DNA of 64,000 nt from Mesocentrotus franciscanus (lineage: Eukaryota > Echinodermata > Echinoidea > Camarodonta > Strongylocentrotidae), in contig CP137668.1 of the NCBI GenBank assembly GCA_037976565.1, forward strand, positions 20,109,804 to 20,173,803, in the 5' to 3' direction. This document shows, in pieces, positions 12,401 to 21,186 of this stretch (the first letter of the stretch is position 1; each line of letters opens with the position of its first letter). Both the position numbers and the translations under genes were made by a program. Below the pieces are notes generated by a model. The model was not told where the DNA came from, searched no databases, and worked only from the letters and a program-made list of their open reading frames with translations.

Positions 12401-15400
12401 AAGAAAGAAAGATTACCAAGAGTCCTATTGAGGACTCCCCAATCCTCCCTCTCTCTCTCTCACATGGTGCAACCGTAAGCCTACTTTATGTAAAATAGTT
12501 GTTTTAACATAATAATGTTACAATACTATCACTGCAATATCATTCACTTTTTATAGCTCTGAACAATACAAGACAAAACTGTATGAGGTCCAGCAATCCC
12601 GCTGCGGCTCTGGACGACTGACTCCAGGGGGTACATCCATAGGGTCAGCTCAGGGGAATAGCAACCCTGAATCAGGACAGAGTAGCCCCCATACCAGGAG
12701 GAAAGCTGGAGGGGATGGTAGGATGGGCGGGGCAGGAGGACCAGAGACCAAGGATCTGTCTCGCAAGATTGGCCAGTTGAAACGTAAGTAGAATCAATCA
12801 AATCGAGGGAGAGCAGTCTCTATGGAGAGACATCTTCTATAGGGAGACGTTATGTTGTGAGTGTACAATATTCAAAGTTGATAGAGCAGTGGGGCTTTGC
12901 TGACAGATTTTTTGTACAAGTTTGAATTTTTGTTGTAACCACATTTAATCATCTTTTCTATGTATTTGTAATGTATGTATTTTTCATTTGCTTTCAAATT
13001 TAAGGGTGGGTATTTCTTTTATAAAGATTAGCTCTTTACTTTTCTGTGACCTATATGCCACAAGGAAAACGCCATATACAATTCAGACTTTTTTTGTAGT
13101 TGTATTTTGTTGAGTTGCCCACTTGTGTTTTTGATCTGACGAAGACTTTTGTACATTTATAAGCCTTGTTCAGATATAAACTGCGGTGGTACTTTTTATG
13201 ACGACATGAAAGTGTTGTACGCTTCATATTCTGTATCTTATAACACAGTGCTAAGTGAATATGCGTAGGACCTTTGTTGCACGCAGTTGCCATTCATTTA
13301 CACATTTGTTTTAAACGTGATTTACCGCATGATATCTGAACGAGCTTCTAGGATAAACTGTATTTCATCATTGAAGTAGAAAATATGTTCCGTTTTGCTC
13401 TATCTTACAAGTTGATATCATGCACTTGTCTGTGTATGTCTGTATATGTACATGTATACTTATCTATCAACCTTCAGGTCGTATCAGCCAGGGAGTGATG
13501 ATGTTTAGCCAGCGAACCAAGACACCCAGTGTGGGCGGGGCTAATCAAGGTGCTTCCAAAGAGGAAGGGCCTTTCATCACCATAGATTCAGAGGATGATG
13601 ATGCACAAGGTAGGATAAGGGGTTTCAATTAAAGTATGTAGCATGGTTGTGAATGTGGGCAGGGTTAGTGAGGGCAATCGGATAGGACTTATTCAAGTTT
13701 TCTGCAAGGATGTAAGAACACCTATCATGTCCATTAATACTGACAATATTCGAGGTGTGATATGGAGGTTTAGGTTTATGGAGGTTTAGGAAGTAAGTGA
13801 GTGGAGTCAGGGCAAGCAGACCATGATTCCTCCGAGACGGGAGGCTCTATTACTGTTGCCATAGATACTAAGGATAAAGATGCAAAAAATATGATGTGTA
13901 GTTATCTCATATTTAGGCCACTTCGGTGCTTCTAAGTGGCTCAAAACAGCTGAAAGCCTTTCCAGAAAAAATGGAGAAAAAAATCAAATGATAGCATTCC
14001 ACATATGAGGACCAAAATACTTTTGCCTCTTACTTTTATCCCTTTTCATTTCTAAAAATGCATGCATAATAATGTCGATGAATGTCACAACACAGGAAGC
14101 TGCTTGTGGAGACAAAGTCTTGTTATGGTCTCATTTCTACTCCTGGGTAGAGAAAAGCAACTTGTAGTGAAATACGACATTAAAGCTTTGCCATACAGCC
14201 ATTAAAGTCTGGGTTTCATGTTACATGTCATATATAGCATTGATACAAGATTTTTTCAGTGACTCTACTTTTTTTAACAAAAATTCTCATTGCAGATAGG
14301 TTAAACCCAGATGATAGGCTGGATGATCTGCCCCTACCACATATAGAATTACGTGAGTAACCTCAATGTATATCATATATTTGTTTGAATTTACTCACTT
14401 TTTCTCTCTCTCTGTCACCCTCTGTCTGTCTGTTTGTCTATCAGCCCCTACCATGTATAGAATTACGTAAGTAACCTCAATGTATAACATATATTTGATG
14501 GATTTTACTGTCTCTGTCTGTCTCAATCTCTCTGTCACCTTTTCTCTCTGTCTGTTTGTCTGTCTCTCTGTCTGTTTGTCTGTCTCTCTCTCTCTCTCTC
14601 TCTCACCCTGTTTCTGGATATGTATGTCTGTCTTTCTTTACCTCTTTTTTTGTCTGTGTCTCTCTTACTTTCTCTGTTATTACACAAAGTAGGAACTAAA
14701 TGAATACAATGTCATGTGTACACGGTTGTGTTTGGAATGCCTCTCATAATACATAGTTGGCAATGAAAGTTAGTTTTCAAATGATTAATCTCATTAAAAA
14801 ACAAAAATCTTACCTTTCATATGAATGCTCCTTTGAAATGTGCATTATTCCATTTCAGTTACTACCATTTGAATAAGAAAGCATTATTGCAATATACAGT
14901 GTCCCTTATAAAACAGATGGTCTTTCCCAAAAGATGGCCACTATAGTTGTTATAATTTGTCCTCGTTGTGTTTCTTTCCACAGAGTTCTCAGATGAAACC
15001 AGCACCCAGTTCTACTGTGGTGTTTATTTCGCTGCTCAGTTCCAGGAGCTTCGTAAGGTCATATTCCCTGTCGGTGAGGACATCTTCATCCGATCTCTGT
15101 CTCGCTGTATGCAGTGGGTTGCTAGAGGGGGCAAGTCAGGGTCAAAGTTCATGAAGACAATGGGTAAGTCTGACCAATATTTATACTGGTGAGTCAGAAG
15201 TTTTGAAAAAAAATTAAGTTGGAAGAAGACTTTTTAACAGTATGTGTGGTAGTCATGTAGGAAGTCTTCATCTGATCACTGTCTTGCTGCATGCAAGAGG
15301 TCACTCCACCAATATAAATAAACATGAATTCAACCTGATATTAGCACACTATTAACCATATTTCATTTAATCTACATACACATGTGCATAAGTGAAATCT

Positions 15401-18400
15401 AGCTTACCTCTAGGTCAACGCAGTACAACTTATTTCACATGTAAGTTTTTTTTTAATGAAACAAAAAATTTGAAAGACTGCTCCTCACTGATTTCTTCCT
15501 CTTACCAGTACTGTAACTAAAAAACAATTTCACTTTGGTGGTCTTGTGCCTTTCTTTAGATGACAGGTTGATTCTTAAGCAGATGTCCAAGTCTGAAGCC
15601 CACTCCTTCCTCAACTTTGCACCAAACTACTTCCAATACATGCAGAAGGCTCATGAAAATAATGTAAGTACTACCAGGTCTAATTTTGATTAATATAGAT
15701 GTTATTTCCAACCAATTTCTACTCATGGCAACTTTGCAGAGAATCACTACTAAAGTTGAAAGTTCACCTGACTTTCTAAGAAAATTCAATTGACTCAACA
15801 TGCAGAAATGTCTCATTATTGTGGATGGACATTTGTGTCTTAAGTACTCTTGCTCTGTCAACTATTGTATGTATGAGTGTTCTGATTTTATTGGGGTTTC
15901 TTCTTTCCAGAAACCTACGGCCCTAGCAAAGATTCTTGGCTTCTACAAGGTGGGCTTCCAGAATCCTGTCACTAACACCGCCCAGAAATTGGACCTCCTA
16001 GTCCAAGAGAACCTGTTCTACAAACGCAGGATAGCCCAGGTCTTTGACTTGAAGGGATCTGTTAGGAACAGACACGTCAAGACCTCAGGAGTCCAGACCC
16101 AAGACTTGGTACTCTTGGATGAGAACTTACTCAAACGTAAGAGACAATTAATCCTATTTACATAATGACAAAGACTGTTTATGCCTGGATTCACTAACTT
16201 CTCAAGTAGTTTTCTAGCCTAAGCTATACATTTTTTAAAGCATTGATACCATGAGGAAGAAGAAGATGAAGGCCATGTAAGGATTTTGGAAAGATATGAG
16301 TCGAAACAGGAAAGGATTTCAAAGGGAGGAAAGTGGATGAAGTAGAATGGTATGAATGAGAATAATATTTGAACAGTGAGGCAATGTGACAGGCCTATTC
16401 TGGGACTCTACAGGGACTCCTGGGGTGTGTGTGTGTAATTGGGTTTTTACAGACGTGTATCAATCAGATATGATTATTTACATCTGGGGACCGACCTTTA
16501 ACATCACCATCCGAAGACGTGACTCAGTTTCGAACCTGCGTCCTCGGCTGAATCAGTTTGTAACTTCCACTATTAGCTGGATTACAGGCGCACGCCACAA
16601 CGCCTAGGGGTGACCATCTATCAACATTTATAGGTTGATCCCGATATAGAGATTTGTTCACAAGTAAATGTACTTACAAGAACTGAAACTCTATGTTGGA
16701 CAGTAGTTTCTCCTCCCTTGATACTTGATGTAAAGACGTAGATTGAAATCCCGAGCTGGTGCGTAATATGTCTTTGGACAAGATGATTTGTCTTGAGAAT
16801 ACCTCTTGAAACGTGTGAATAAATACATGTAGGTATCTGGCAAGATTTCTTGCAAGCACCTTGCCCTTCAAAATGTAGACCAAACTGGAAAAAATGATAA
16901 GTACTAAAACACTCTGCAGATTGAAACTAGCCTGGTCAGAAGAAATTCCTTGAACAGGATGGGTTAACTTTACTGCATGATTGCTTATTCCATTTCCAAA
17001 GTGTATATTCTGTTACCATGTACTAATTCTCTGTTACCTACAAATTCTTGGCAATAGACAGATACTCTACATTAAAATTAATTACATTTACCTCAATCTC
17101 ATTTGCTTGCAGACATCATCGATTCTCCCCTGTACATAAGGATGCACAGTAAGACTGCCTTAGCAATGGCGATCAAAGCAGACACAGAGTTCCTCTCCTC
17201 TCACCTTGTTATGGACTACTCCTTGCTCGTTGGTCTGGATGAAAACACCAAGGAACTGGTCATTGGCATCATTGGTATGTAAACTTTGGCCTGAATTCAT
17301 GAAGGTGGTGTAAATCTAGACTATATGTACATACTATGGGCAGCAGAATTCATTACCCCACCTGCGCCAGCCCCTGCTGTGAGAACTTTGAAATAAGTGT
17401 TAGGGTCAAGATGAAATAATCACTTTCAGACTTGTCAGTGTTATAATTCCCTTTAACTAAAGTAGATGATCCTCATTTATGTTTTTTGATGAAAAATGTT
17501 CACAACAATTGCAATAATTTTGTAATACCGGTAAGTGTAAAGAAAATGGAATATGTTGCAAAAAGAAGGACATGAGAAGAAATATTTTTTCACCTTGTTT
17601 CTTTGCTTTAAGTGTGATCTTGTTACATGATACTGTACAATTCATGCATCATCTATTTTAGTACCATTGAATAATATGAGATTATCAGATAGAAAAATTA
17701 TTATTTATATGTAATACATGCAACAAACTAGAATGTATGTACCTGGTATGTATAGTATTTTCTTCCTAACTATATTGTGAGATTGCCAATCACTCAGTAC
17801 ATTATGTGTTTTGTTAATTTCTTATGACTATTAAAGGTATTTTACAGGTCAAATACCATATTGAACAATATTTCTGTCTCCTAACCTTTTAAAAATGCAA
17901 AGAATGGAAGATTTAAGAAATTTAAGCTATATAAAAGATTTGTACTTTTGTGTCATTCCAGATTTCATCAGGACCTTTACTTGGGACAAGAAATTGGAAA
18001 CATTTGTCAAATCTACATCAGGTATTGGCGGAATGAATATCATGAAATGTAAATCCATGTTTTGGGCACTTATCTTTGTTTCATATGCAAAATGTGCCAT
18101 TTCCCAGCTAAATTCATTATTTCCCATATAAATTCACTGTCAAAAGTTTGTACTAATGTTGATGGAATTTATTGATAATTTTGTAGATCTTTTTCATTGT
18201 TTTAGAGATTTTCTTTAGAAGGAAAATGCTTTTATGTAAAAATAAAGTTATGCAATGTTTTAACATATATCCTGCAAATTGAAAAGCATTGTAAAGCTTT
18301 GTTATTTAAAAAGACATTAGATATTACACTTTCCATCTGTGACCTACATTGTGTTGTCACTTGTCACTCAATATTATCCTCAATACTTAAAGTAATGCAG

Positions 18401-18858
18401 ATGCTAGCAGACCCAGATGAATATCTTCTTTTGTATGTGAAAATGTTTCAGTTCTTCTGAAATAGCAGTGGATAATTGTGATCATGATCAAATTTATGTG
18501 TTTTGCTTGCACTTTGCATTTGTGTAAACTATTCTTGAAAATAATTTAATGTAGGATATAAACAAAAAAACAAAGGTGAAAGAAGAATAGACAGATAGAT
18601 AGATATTTTGAAAACTACATAGAACAGAGAAAAGCTTCTCTGTATACTTACCTTGTTGTTTATGGTGGATCTATGTGTATTCAGCAATCAAACATTCACA
18701 CAATCATGTACCATCTTGATTACATTGCAGGAAAGATGCCAACCGTTGTTTCACCAGAGCTCTACCGCAGTCGCTTCCTAGAAGCCATGGACAAGTATTT
18801 CCTCTTAGTTCCAGATCGTTGGACCGGTCTTGGTCAAGATGCACACTGTAACAACTGA
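309..18858 (+). CDS. PIKFYVE: PIKfyve, 1-phosphatidylinositol 3-phosphate 5-kinase, C-terminal 893 residues (20 exons)
   Basis: Phosphorylates PI3P on endosomal membranes to PI(3,5)P2, which controls endolysosome fission and traffic. I joined exons 309-422, 1355-1463, 2430-2541, 3019-3118, 3792-3906, 4274-4484, 5225-5353, 8448-8570, 9570-9713, 10764-10917, 11605-11700, 12557-12783, 13478-13609, 14296-14352, 14984-15163, 15560-15663, 15911-16136, 17113-17274, 17962-18021 and 18731-18858. All introns are GT-AG, and the exons total 2683 bases: one carried-in base plus 894 codons with the stop, unbroken. Residues are numbered from the window start. A low-complexity acidic/serine-rich linker occupies about 110-435. 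The motif YDKEPSSIIAYAL is near 455-467. The kinase domain runs about 605-893, with ATP-binding ILKQM (Lys674), catalytic FDLKGS (Asp748, Lys750), MDYSLLVG (811-818), IIDF (Asp832) and activation-loop KMPTVVSPELYRSRF (853-867). FYVE, DEP and chaperonin-like domains are not in the window and should lie 5'. The family assignment of the kinase half is firm; residues 1-435 follow by frame continuity. Confidence 0.95.
571..900. other. Possible short inverted-repeat element in PIKfyve intron
   Basis: GTATTCAATT near 575-586 recurs inverted (AATTGAATAC) near 887-897, and related ACTTGG/AAGTAA words recur between. The inverted ends are short and no target duplication was found. The rest of 423-1354 shows nothing else except the G-rich tract at 1068-1098. 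Confidence 0.25.
1355..1463 (+). CDS. PIKFYVE: PIKfyve exon B
   Basis: Preceded by a long T-rich tract and TTTCAG; donor GAG|gtaata, phase 0. Encodes SGNQVFRGISGNISSL and a charged Gln/Glu-rich tail. Linker region. Confidence 0.8.
2430..2541 (+). CDS. PIKFYVE: PIKfyve exon C
   Basis: Acceptor TTTTTAG, donor T|gtaagt, phase 1. Encodes a lysine-rich, probably helical segment starting TDYNRYKQHMDEVEVKV. Confidence 0.8.
3019..3118 (+). CDS. PIKFYVE: PIKfyve exon D
   Basis: Acceptor CTGTAG, donor AG|gtatgt. Encodes WSDFCLEDQLLDIEDSII followed by AKRCLAEINFSWNT. Confidence 0.8.
3792..3906 (+). CDS. PIKFYVE: PIKfyve exon E
   Basis: Acceptor TTTCAG, donor GAG|gtatgt, phase 0. Encodes RFHDFLQQEKELEKTRKR and a Ser/Thr/Pro-rich tail. 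Confidence 0.8.
4274..4484 (+). CDS. PIKFYVE: PIKfyve exon F
   Basis: Acceptor CTTCCAG, donor G|gtaata, phase 1. Encodes SKPAFLFGLTPPLTPMLTLE and a basic helical end. Proline-rich linker. Confidence 0.8.
4754..4948. mobile_element. TTAA-flanked 187-bp MITE, copy 1
   Basis: Element 4758-4944 lies between two TTAA tetranucleotides. Ends are imperfect inverted repeats: GCCCCACTGCACTA at the left and TAGTGCAGATATGC at the right. A second copy of the same length is at 41500-41686. TTAA target duplication is typical of piggyBac-type transposons. The rest of the PIKfyve intron at 4485-5224 shows nothing else. Confidence 0.7.
5225..5353 (+). CDS. PIKFYVE: PIKfyve exon G
   Basis: Acceptor TGTACAG, donor C|gtgagt, phase 1. 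Encodes SMLGDLCLTSDTSARYFDYG and following residues. Confidence 0.8.
6103..7150. repeat. Telomere-like CCCTAA/TTAGGG degenerate tracts
   Basis: Two short tracts lie inside PIKfyve's 3.1-kb intron: 6110-6190 has CCCTAACC-type units on the + strand, and 7079-7150 has GTTAGGGTTAGGGTAG followed by CCCTAAC in inverse orientation. TTAGGG is the usual metazoan telomere unit. Apart from these, the repeat at 6562 and the SINE tails, 5354-8447 shows no features. Confidence 0.5.
6562..6781 (+). repeat. Dispersed 220-bp repeat, copy 1
   Basis: Begins AAGAGCAATCCACTCTTTG and ends ATATTAATTTCTG. Nearly identical to 8705-8922 in the next intron; only scattered substitutions and one small indel separate them. 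Confidence 0.85.
6900..7790. repeat. SINE-tail-like remnants ending in (ATT)n
   Basis: 6900-6985 and 7634-7712 contain GCGCT..TATA words followed by ATT runs; 7713-7790 has the inverse arrangement (ATAATGATAATAA then TATAGCGCATATC). Such 3' tails are common in marine-invertebrate SINEs. Similar remnants lie at 1610-1670, 20681-20730, 24230-24275 and 46035-46070. Confidence 0.45.
8448..8570 (+). CDS. PIKFYVE: PIKfyve exon H
   Basis: Acceptor CTTTTAG, donor A|gtgagt, phase 1. Encodes a Gly/Pro/Ser-rich linker starting LTTDNPDPSPRGSVNF. A 3.1-kb intron precedes it. Confidence 0.8.
8705..8922 (+). repeat. Dispersed 220-bp repeat, copy 2, with inverted partner
   Basis: Same family as 6562-6781. 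Part of its reverse complement recurs at about 9070-9210: ACAAATGGGAAAGTTGTC at 9073 mirrors 8884-8902, and ATTCATAACT recurs inverted. The full element may therefore be a foldback MITE spanning about 8705-9260. Confidence 0.7.
9570..9713 (+). CDS. PIKFYVE: PIKfyve exon I
   Basis: Acceptor GTTTAG, donor G|gtaagt, phase 1. Encodes an acidic, Lys/Glu-rich, probably disordered linker. Confidence 0.8.
10405..10640. repeat. (GAT)n trinucleotide microsatellite
   Basis: About 235 bp of imperfect GAT/GGT units in a PIKfyve intron. Both strands give long spurious open frames (poly-Met, poly-His, poly-Ile), which are not genes. Confidence 0.95.
10764..10917 (+). CDS. PIKFYVE: PIKfyve exon J
   Basis: Acceptor ATTCAG, donor TT|gtgagt, phase 2. 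Encodes a Thr/Ser-rich stretch then GAVKGFLNQFLQH, just before the conserved pre-kinase segment. Confidence 0.88.
11605..11700 (+). CDS. PIKFYVE: PIKfyve exon K
   Basis: Acceptor TATCCAG, donor AG|gtaaac. Encodes EHHTLPPCSVIPIIVYDKEP and SSIIAYALS, a recognisable PIKfyve/Fab1 signature upstream of the kinase. Confidence 0.95.
12116..12240 (+). repeat. 50-bp tandem repeat, 2.5 copies
   Basis: Units start with GCAACCCG at 12116, 12166 and 12216, exactly 50 bp apart, and contain CAGCCCACACGGACACGTAT. GC-rich compared with the surrounding intron. The remainder of 11701-12556 holds a short TC-rich run near 12445 and nothing else identified. Confidence 0.9.
12557..12783 (+). CDS. PIKFYVE: PIKfyve exon L
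   Basis: Acceptor TTATAG, donor C|gtaagt, phase 1. Completes ALSSEQYKTKLYEVQQ, then codes a Gly/Ser-rich linker. Confidence 0.92.
13478..13609 (+). CDS. PIKFYVE: PIKfyve exon M
   Basis: Acceptor CCTTCAG, donor G|gtagga, phase 1. Encodes RISQGVMMFSQRTKTPSVGG and an acidic end (DSEDDDAQ). Confidence 0.9.
14296..14352 (+). CDS. PIKFYVE: PIKfyve exon N (57 nt)
   Basis: Acceptor TTGCAG, donor C|gtgagt, phase 1. Encodes DRLNPDDRLDDLPLPHIEL. Its last 22 bases and the donor are duplicated about 110 bp downstream (see 14443-14510). Confidence 0.92.
14399..14680. repeat. CT/TCTG-rich simple repeat
   Basis: Pyrimidine-rich tract of TCTG and CT units surrounding the exon N duplicate. The + strand open frame of Ser/Leu/Cys residues here is spurious. 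Confidence 0.9.
14443..14510 (+). repeat. Duplicate of the exon N tail plus donor (possible 22-nt pseudo-exon)
   Basis: 14445-14466 copies the last 22 bases of exon N with changes, followed by gtaagt and about 45 bp of matching intron. It is directly preceded by a pyrimidine tract ending TATCAG. Splice signals on both sides look usable, but 22 nt would break the reading frame. Confidence 0.75.
14984..15163 (+). CDS. PIKFYVE: PIKfyve exon O, kinase domain start
   Basis: Acceptor TTCCACAG, donor G|gtaagt. Encodes QFSDETSTQFYCGVYFAAQF, FIRSLSRC and the RGGKSG glycine-rich segment of PIPKs. Confidence 0.96.
15560..15663 (+). CDS. PIKFYVE: PIKfyve exon P, ATP lysine
   Basis: Acceptor TCTTTAG, donor AAT|gtaagt, phase 0. 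Encodes DDRLILKQMSKSEAHSFLNF; the Lys of ILKQM is the ATP-contacting residue of the family. Confidence 0.96.
15911..16136 (+). CDS. PIKFYVE: PIKfyve exon Q, DLKGS catalytic motif
   Basis: Acceptor TTTCCAG, donor C|gtaaga. Encodes KPTALAKILGFYKVGF, LDLLVQENLFY, FDLKGSVRNR and VLLDENLLK. Confidence 0.97.
16424..16607 (-). mobile_element. SINE with 7SL-like head, copy 1
   Basis: Read on the - strand it starts CTAGGCGTTGTGGCGTGCGC, continues CTGTAATCCAGCTA (7SL/Alu-like A-box region), then a B-box GGTTCGAAACT, and ends in a (CA)n tail at 16424-16437. A second copy at 58279-58470 is about 93% identical by eye. No clear target duplication around this copy. The rest of intron 16137-17112 shows nothing else. 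Confidence 0.7.
17113..17274 (+). CDS. PIKFYVE: PIKfyve exon R
   Basis: Acceptor TTGCAG, donor G|gtatgt. Encodes SPLYIRMHSK, FLSSHLVMDYSLLVGLDE and ELVIGII, leading to the Mg-binding Asp at the next junction. Confidence 0.97.
17962..18021 (+). CDS. PIKFYVE: PIKfyve exon S
   Basis: Acceptor ATTCCAG. Encodes DFIRTFTWDKKLETFVKSTS. The donor TCAG|gtattg is the only GT that keeps frame with the last exon. Reading through it gives SGIGG, resembling the GILGG-type motif of vertebrate PIKfyve, so the exon end has some uncertainty. Confidence 0.88.
18731..18858 (+). CDS. PIKFYVE: PIKfyve terminal exon
   Basis: Acceptor ATTGCAG. Encodes GKMPTVVSPELYRSRFLEAM, DKYFLLVPDRWTGLGQDAHC, two Asn, then TGA. 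It is the first unit of a four-copy 132-bp tandem array. Confidence 0.95.
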
Positions 18859-19280
18859 AATGATAACAGATATTAGCATAGTTCACCAGAGCTCTAGCGT
18901 AGTCTCTTTCTAGAAGCCATGGAATAGTATTTCCTCTTAGTTCCAGATCGTTGGACCGGTCTTGGTCAAGATGCACACAGTAACAACTGAAATGATAACA
19001 GATATTAGCATAGTTCACCAGAGCTCTAGCGTAGTCTCTTTCTAGAAGCCATCGACAATTATTTCCTCTTAGTTCCAGATCATTGGACCGGTCTTGGTCA
19101 AGATGCGCCCAGTAACAGCTGAAATGATAACAGACATTAGCTTAGTTCACCAGAGCTCTAGCGTACTCGCTTCCTAGAAGCCATGGACAAGCATTTTCTC
19201 TTAGTTCCAGATTGTTAGACTGGTCTTGGGCAAGATGCTTAGTTGCTTACATTAACAGCTGAAATGATGACAGATTTTTA
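18751..19280 (+). repeat. 132-bp tandem array of the PIKfyve terminal exon (4 copies)
   Basis: TCACCAGAGCTCTA starts at 18751, 18883, 19015 and 19147, exactly 132 bp (44 codons) apart. Unit 1 is the functional terminal exon. Units 2-4 repeat its coding part and stop region, but TAC has become TAG at the fifth codon, so they are 3' UTR sequence or pseudo-exon copies. Unit 4 is the most diverged and carries a small insertion. Confidence 0.95.
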
Positions 19281-19395
19281 AACCCAGTCACACTGTCAAC
19301 ATAGCTGCCAACCATTCCTATTTGTTGGCCTTCAAACTGATGTTTTGAACCCTAAATTCCTCTCTTTTCTTAATACTTCTGTGTAAAAAGGATTA

Positions 19396-19401
19396 AATAA
19401 A
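19396..19401 (+). promoter_or_regulatory. Candidate PIKfyve polyadenylation signal
   Basis: First AATAAA downstream of the stop and tandem array. It is a plausible cleavage signal, but AATAAA is frequent in AT-rich DNA and the 3' UTR could be longer. Confidence 0.3.
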
Positions 19402-19566
19402 CTAATTTTGCCTTGAGAGATTCCTAACTTTTGCTTTGAAAGGTTGGTAGGTGTGTGTCAAACCAACTCCACATTGACCACTCATTGGCAGAATCTTTAG
19501 CAATCTTGGTAGGGTAATTTTGTATTGGGTCTGTTAGTGGGGTCATCATCGGTGTGACTGGGTTAT

Positions 19567-19868
19567 TTACGACTGTAGAGGTGTTATGGTCTTTGGGATA
19601 AGTCTCCGGATTGTGAACCACAAGTTACAGGGTTCAAATCCCTGCCGCATCACTAACGTCCTTTGTTAAGACAGTAATCTACATTTGTCACACTCAACCC
19701 GAGTGTAGTAAGTGGTTACCTGGCAGGACTTTTTCCTTTAATGCACTGAGCACTGTGGTTGCCAGAGCTAAAGCCGGGGTAATAATATCCAAAGTCCTTT
19801 GGAAGCACATAGAGACATTGCATCCTAATGTTACATGCACTACAAAATAACGGCATATTAGTACTATT
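19567..19868 (+). mobile_element. tRNA-derived SINE
   Basis: A tRNA-like head contains a perfect B-box GGGTTCAAATCCC at 19630-19642. A body follows with CACTGAGCACTGTGGTTGCC and CCGGGGTAATAATATCC, then an ATT-rich tail. Its 3' half recurs at 60078-60175 (+) and, more diverged, at 54668-54850 (-). The A-box is degenerate. Confidence 0.7.
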
Positions 19869-19869
19869 A

Positions 19870-21186
19870 TTACAATTGATAAGTGTTCATCATAGACTGT
19901 AAGGCTGTACCAGTTTTTAAATCAGTTACAGTAATACATGCAACTACATACATGGATTCTCAAAATATTTGGTGTTTGTTTGTTGTGGACCATGTATACT
20001 CACCCTGATTGTATCTCAACCAATCCTCATTAGCTTTTGACAAGTAGTTCATACTGGTTCCAGATTACTTGGATGTTCTGGTTCCAAGACAATTATCTGG
20101 GTACTGTTTCATTCAATCGATTGTCAAGAACAATTGCCACAAATGTACGACACATCAACTCACAGCCAATCAAATAGAAAGATTTCTGTAGCTTATACCA
20201 GTTATTGCAATTTTTCATGCTAAAAACTTTTATGAAACCAAGTCATAATCAATTCATGTGCATTATGGATGCTAGGACAGTGCTTGATTTTAGGTTGATG
20301 GAGCATCCAACTCAAACTGATAAACAGTATGCAGGTGTAATAGTCAATCGTTTAACAAATTGACTGTGAATGCAAAGGTTCTGGAATCAATCCCCCTAAG
20401 GCTGACACAGTAATTACATGTATGACATTGAGCAAGAGATTTGATATACATTGCTCCTCTTAATCCACCCAGTAGGCTGTGAAGAGTGAATCATCAATTT
20501 CCATGTGATTGGACTAGCATGTTTGTGCTTGTGAAAAGGCAACCAGCTGGAATGCTCCCCGAGTGGAGTAAAGTTCAGAATCATCATAATTGTGGAGCGC
20601 CAGCAGTGTCAAGTCTGACAGACATGAGCACCTATACAAGAACCCACTATTTTCTGAATCCACTGAGTCGGTTAATCATTATGTAAGCGCTTTGGTCGGT
20701 TATGTCGTAACTGGTCAAGAGAAATTATGCTTGTAAAGAGGTTGCCCTGAAAAAGTATTCCTACACACATACATGCAGCTCAAACTGTGCAGCTTTATTA
20801 TGTAAATATATTCAAGAGTGCAGAAGTATTTTATGAATTTGTTGTTTGATTGGATGGATTATATATTAAATGTGAAGTTGATAGAGTCAGCTGTCAAAAT
20901 TGGCATCTTGGTATAGATTATCATGCTGAATGTGATATATTGTTAAATGTAATATTGCCACTTACTTTTGCAACATTTCAGTCATTTTTTCCCTCCTATT
21001 CTGCTTTATCATTTCATCTCATTCTATTTACTCCTCTATTTTTGCCTTTATTTTATCCTTCTTTGTCACAAAACTGTTTTGCAATTCACCAATGTACATG
21101 GGATGGTTGTGAATTGAGTTTCTTTCCTCTTTGCATGTTCAATGCACAATGCACAGATAGTAAAGTAGTCAAATTATGTCAATCCT
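19870..21186. other. Intergenic AT-rich sequence
   Basis: No gene recognised. 20340-20730 has SINE-like traits (GAATCAATCCCCCT, GCGCTTTGGTCGGTTATGTC) but no complete Pol III promoter. The open frame at 20850-21236 has no recognisable domain. Confidence 0.4.

Noticed and set aside
15556..15861. 101-codon - strand frame over a PIKfyve kinase exon
   Set aside because: Antisense shadow of the kinase exon at 15560-15663; no domain.
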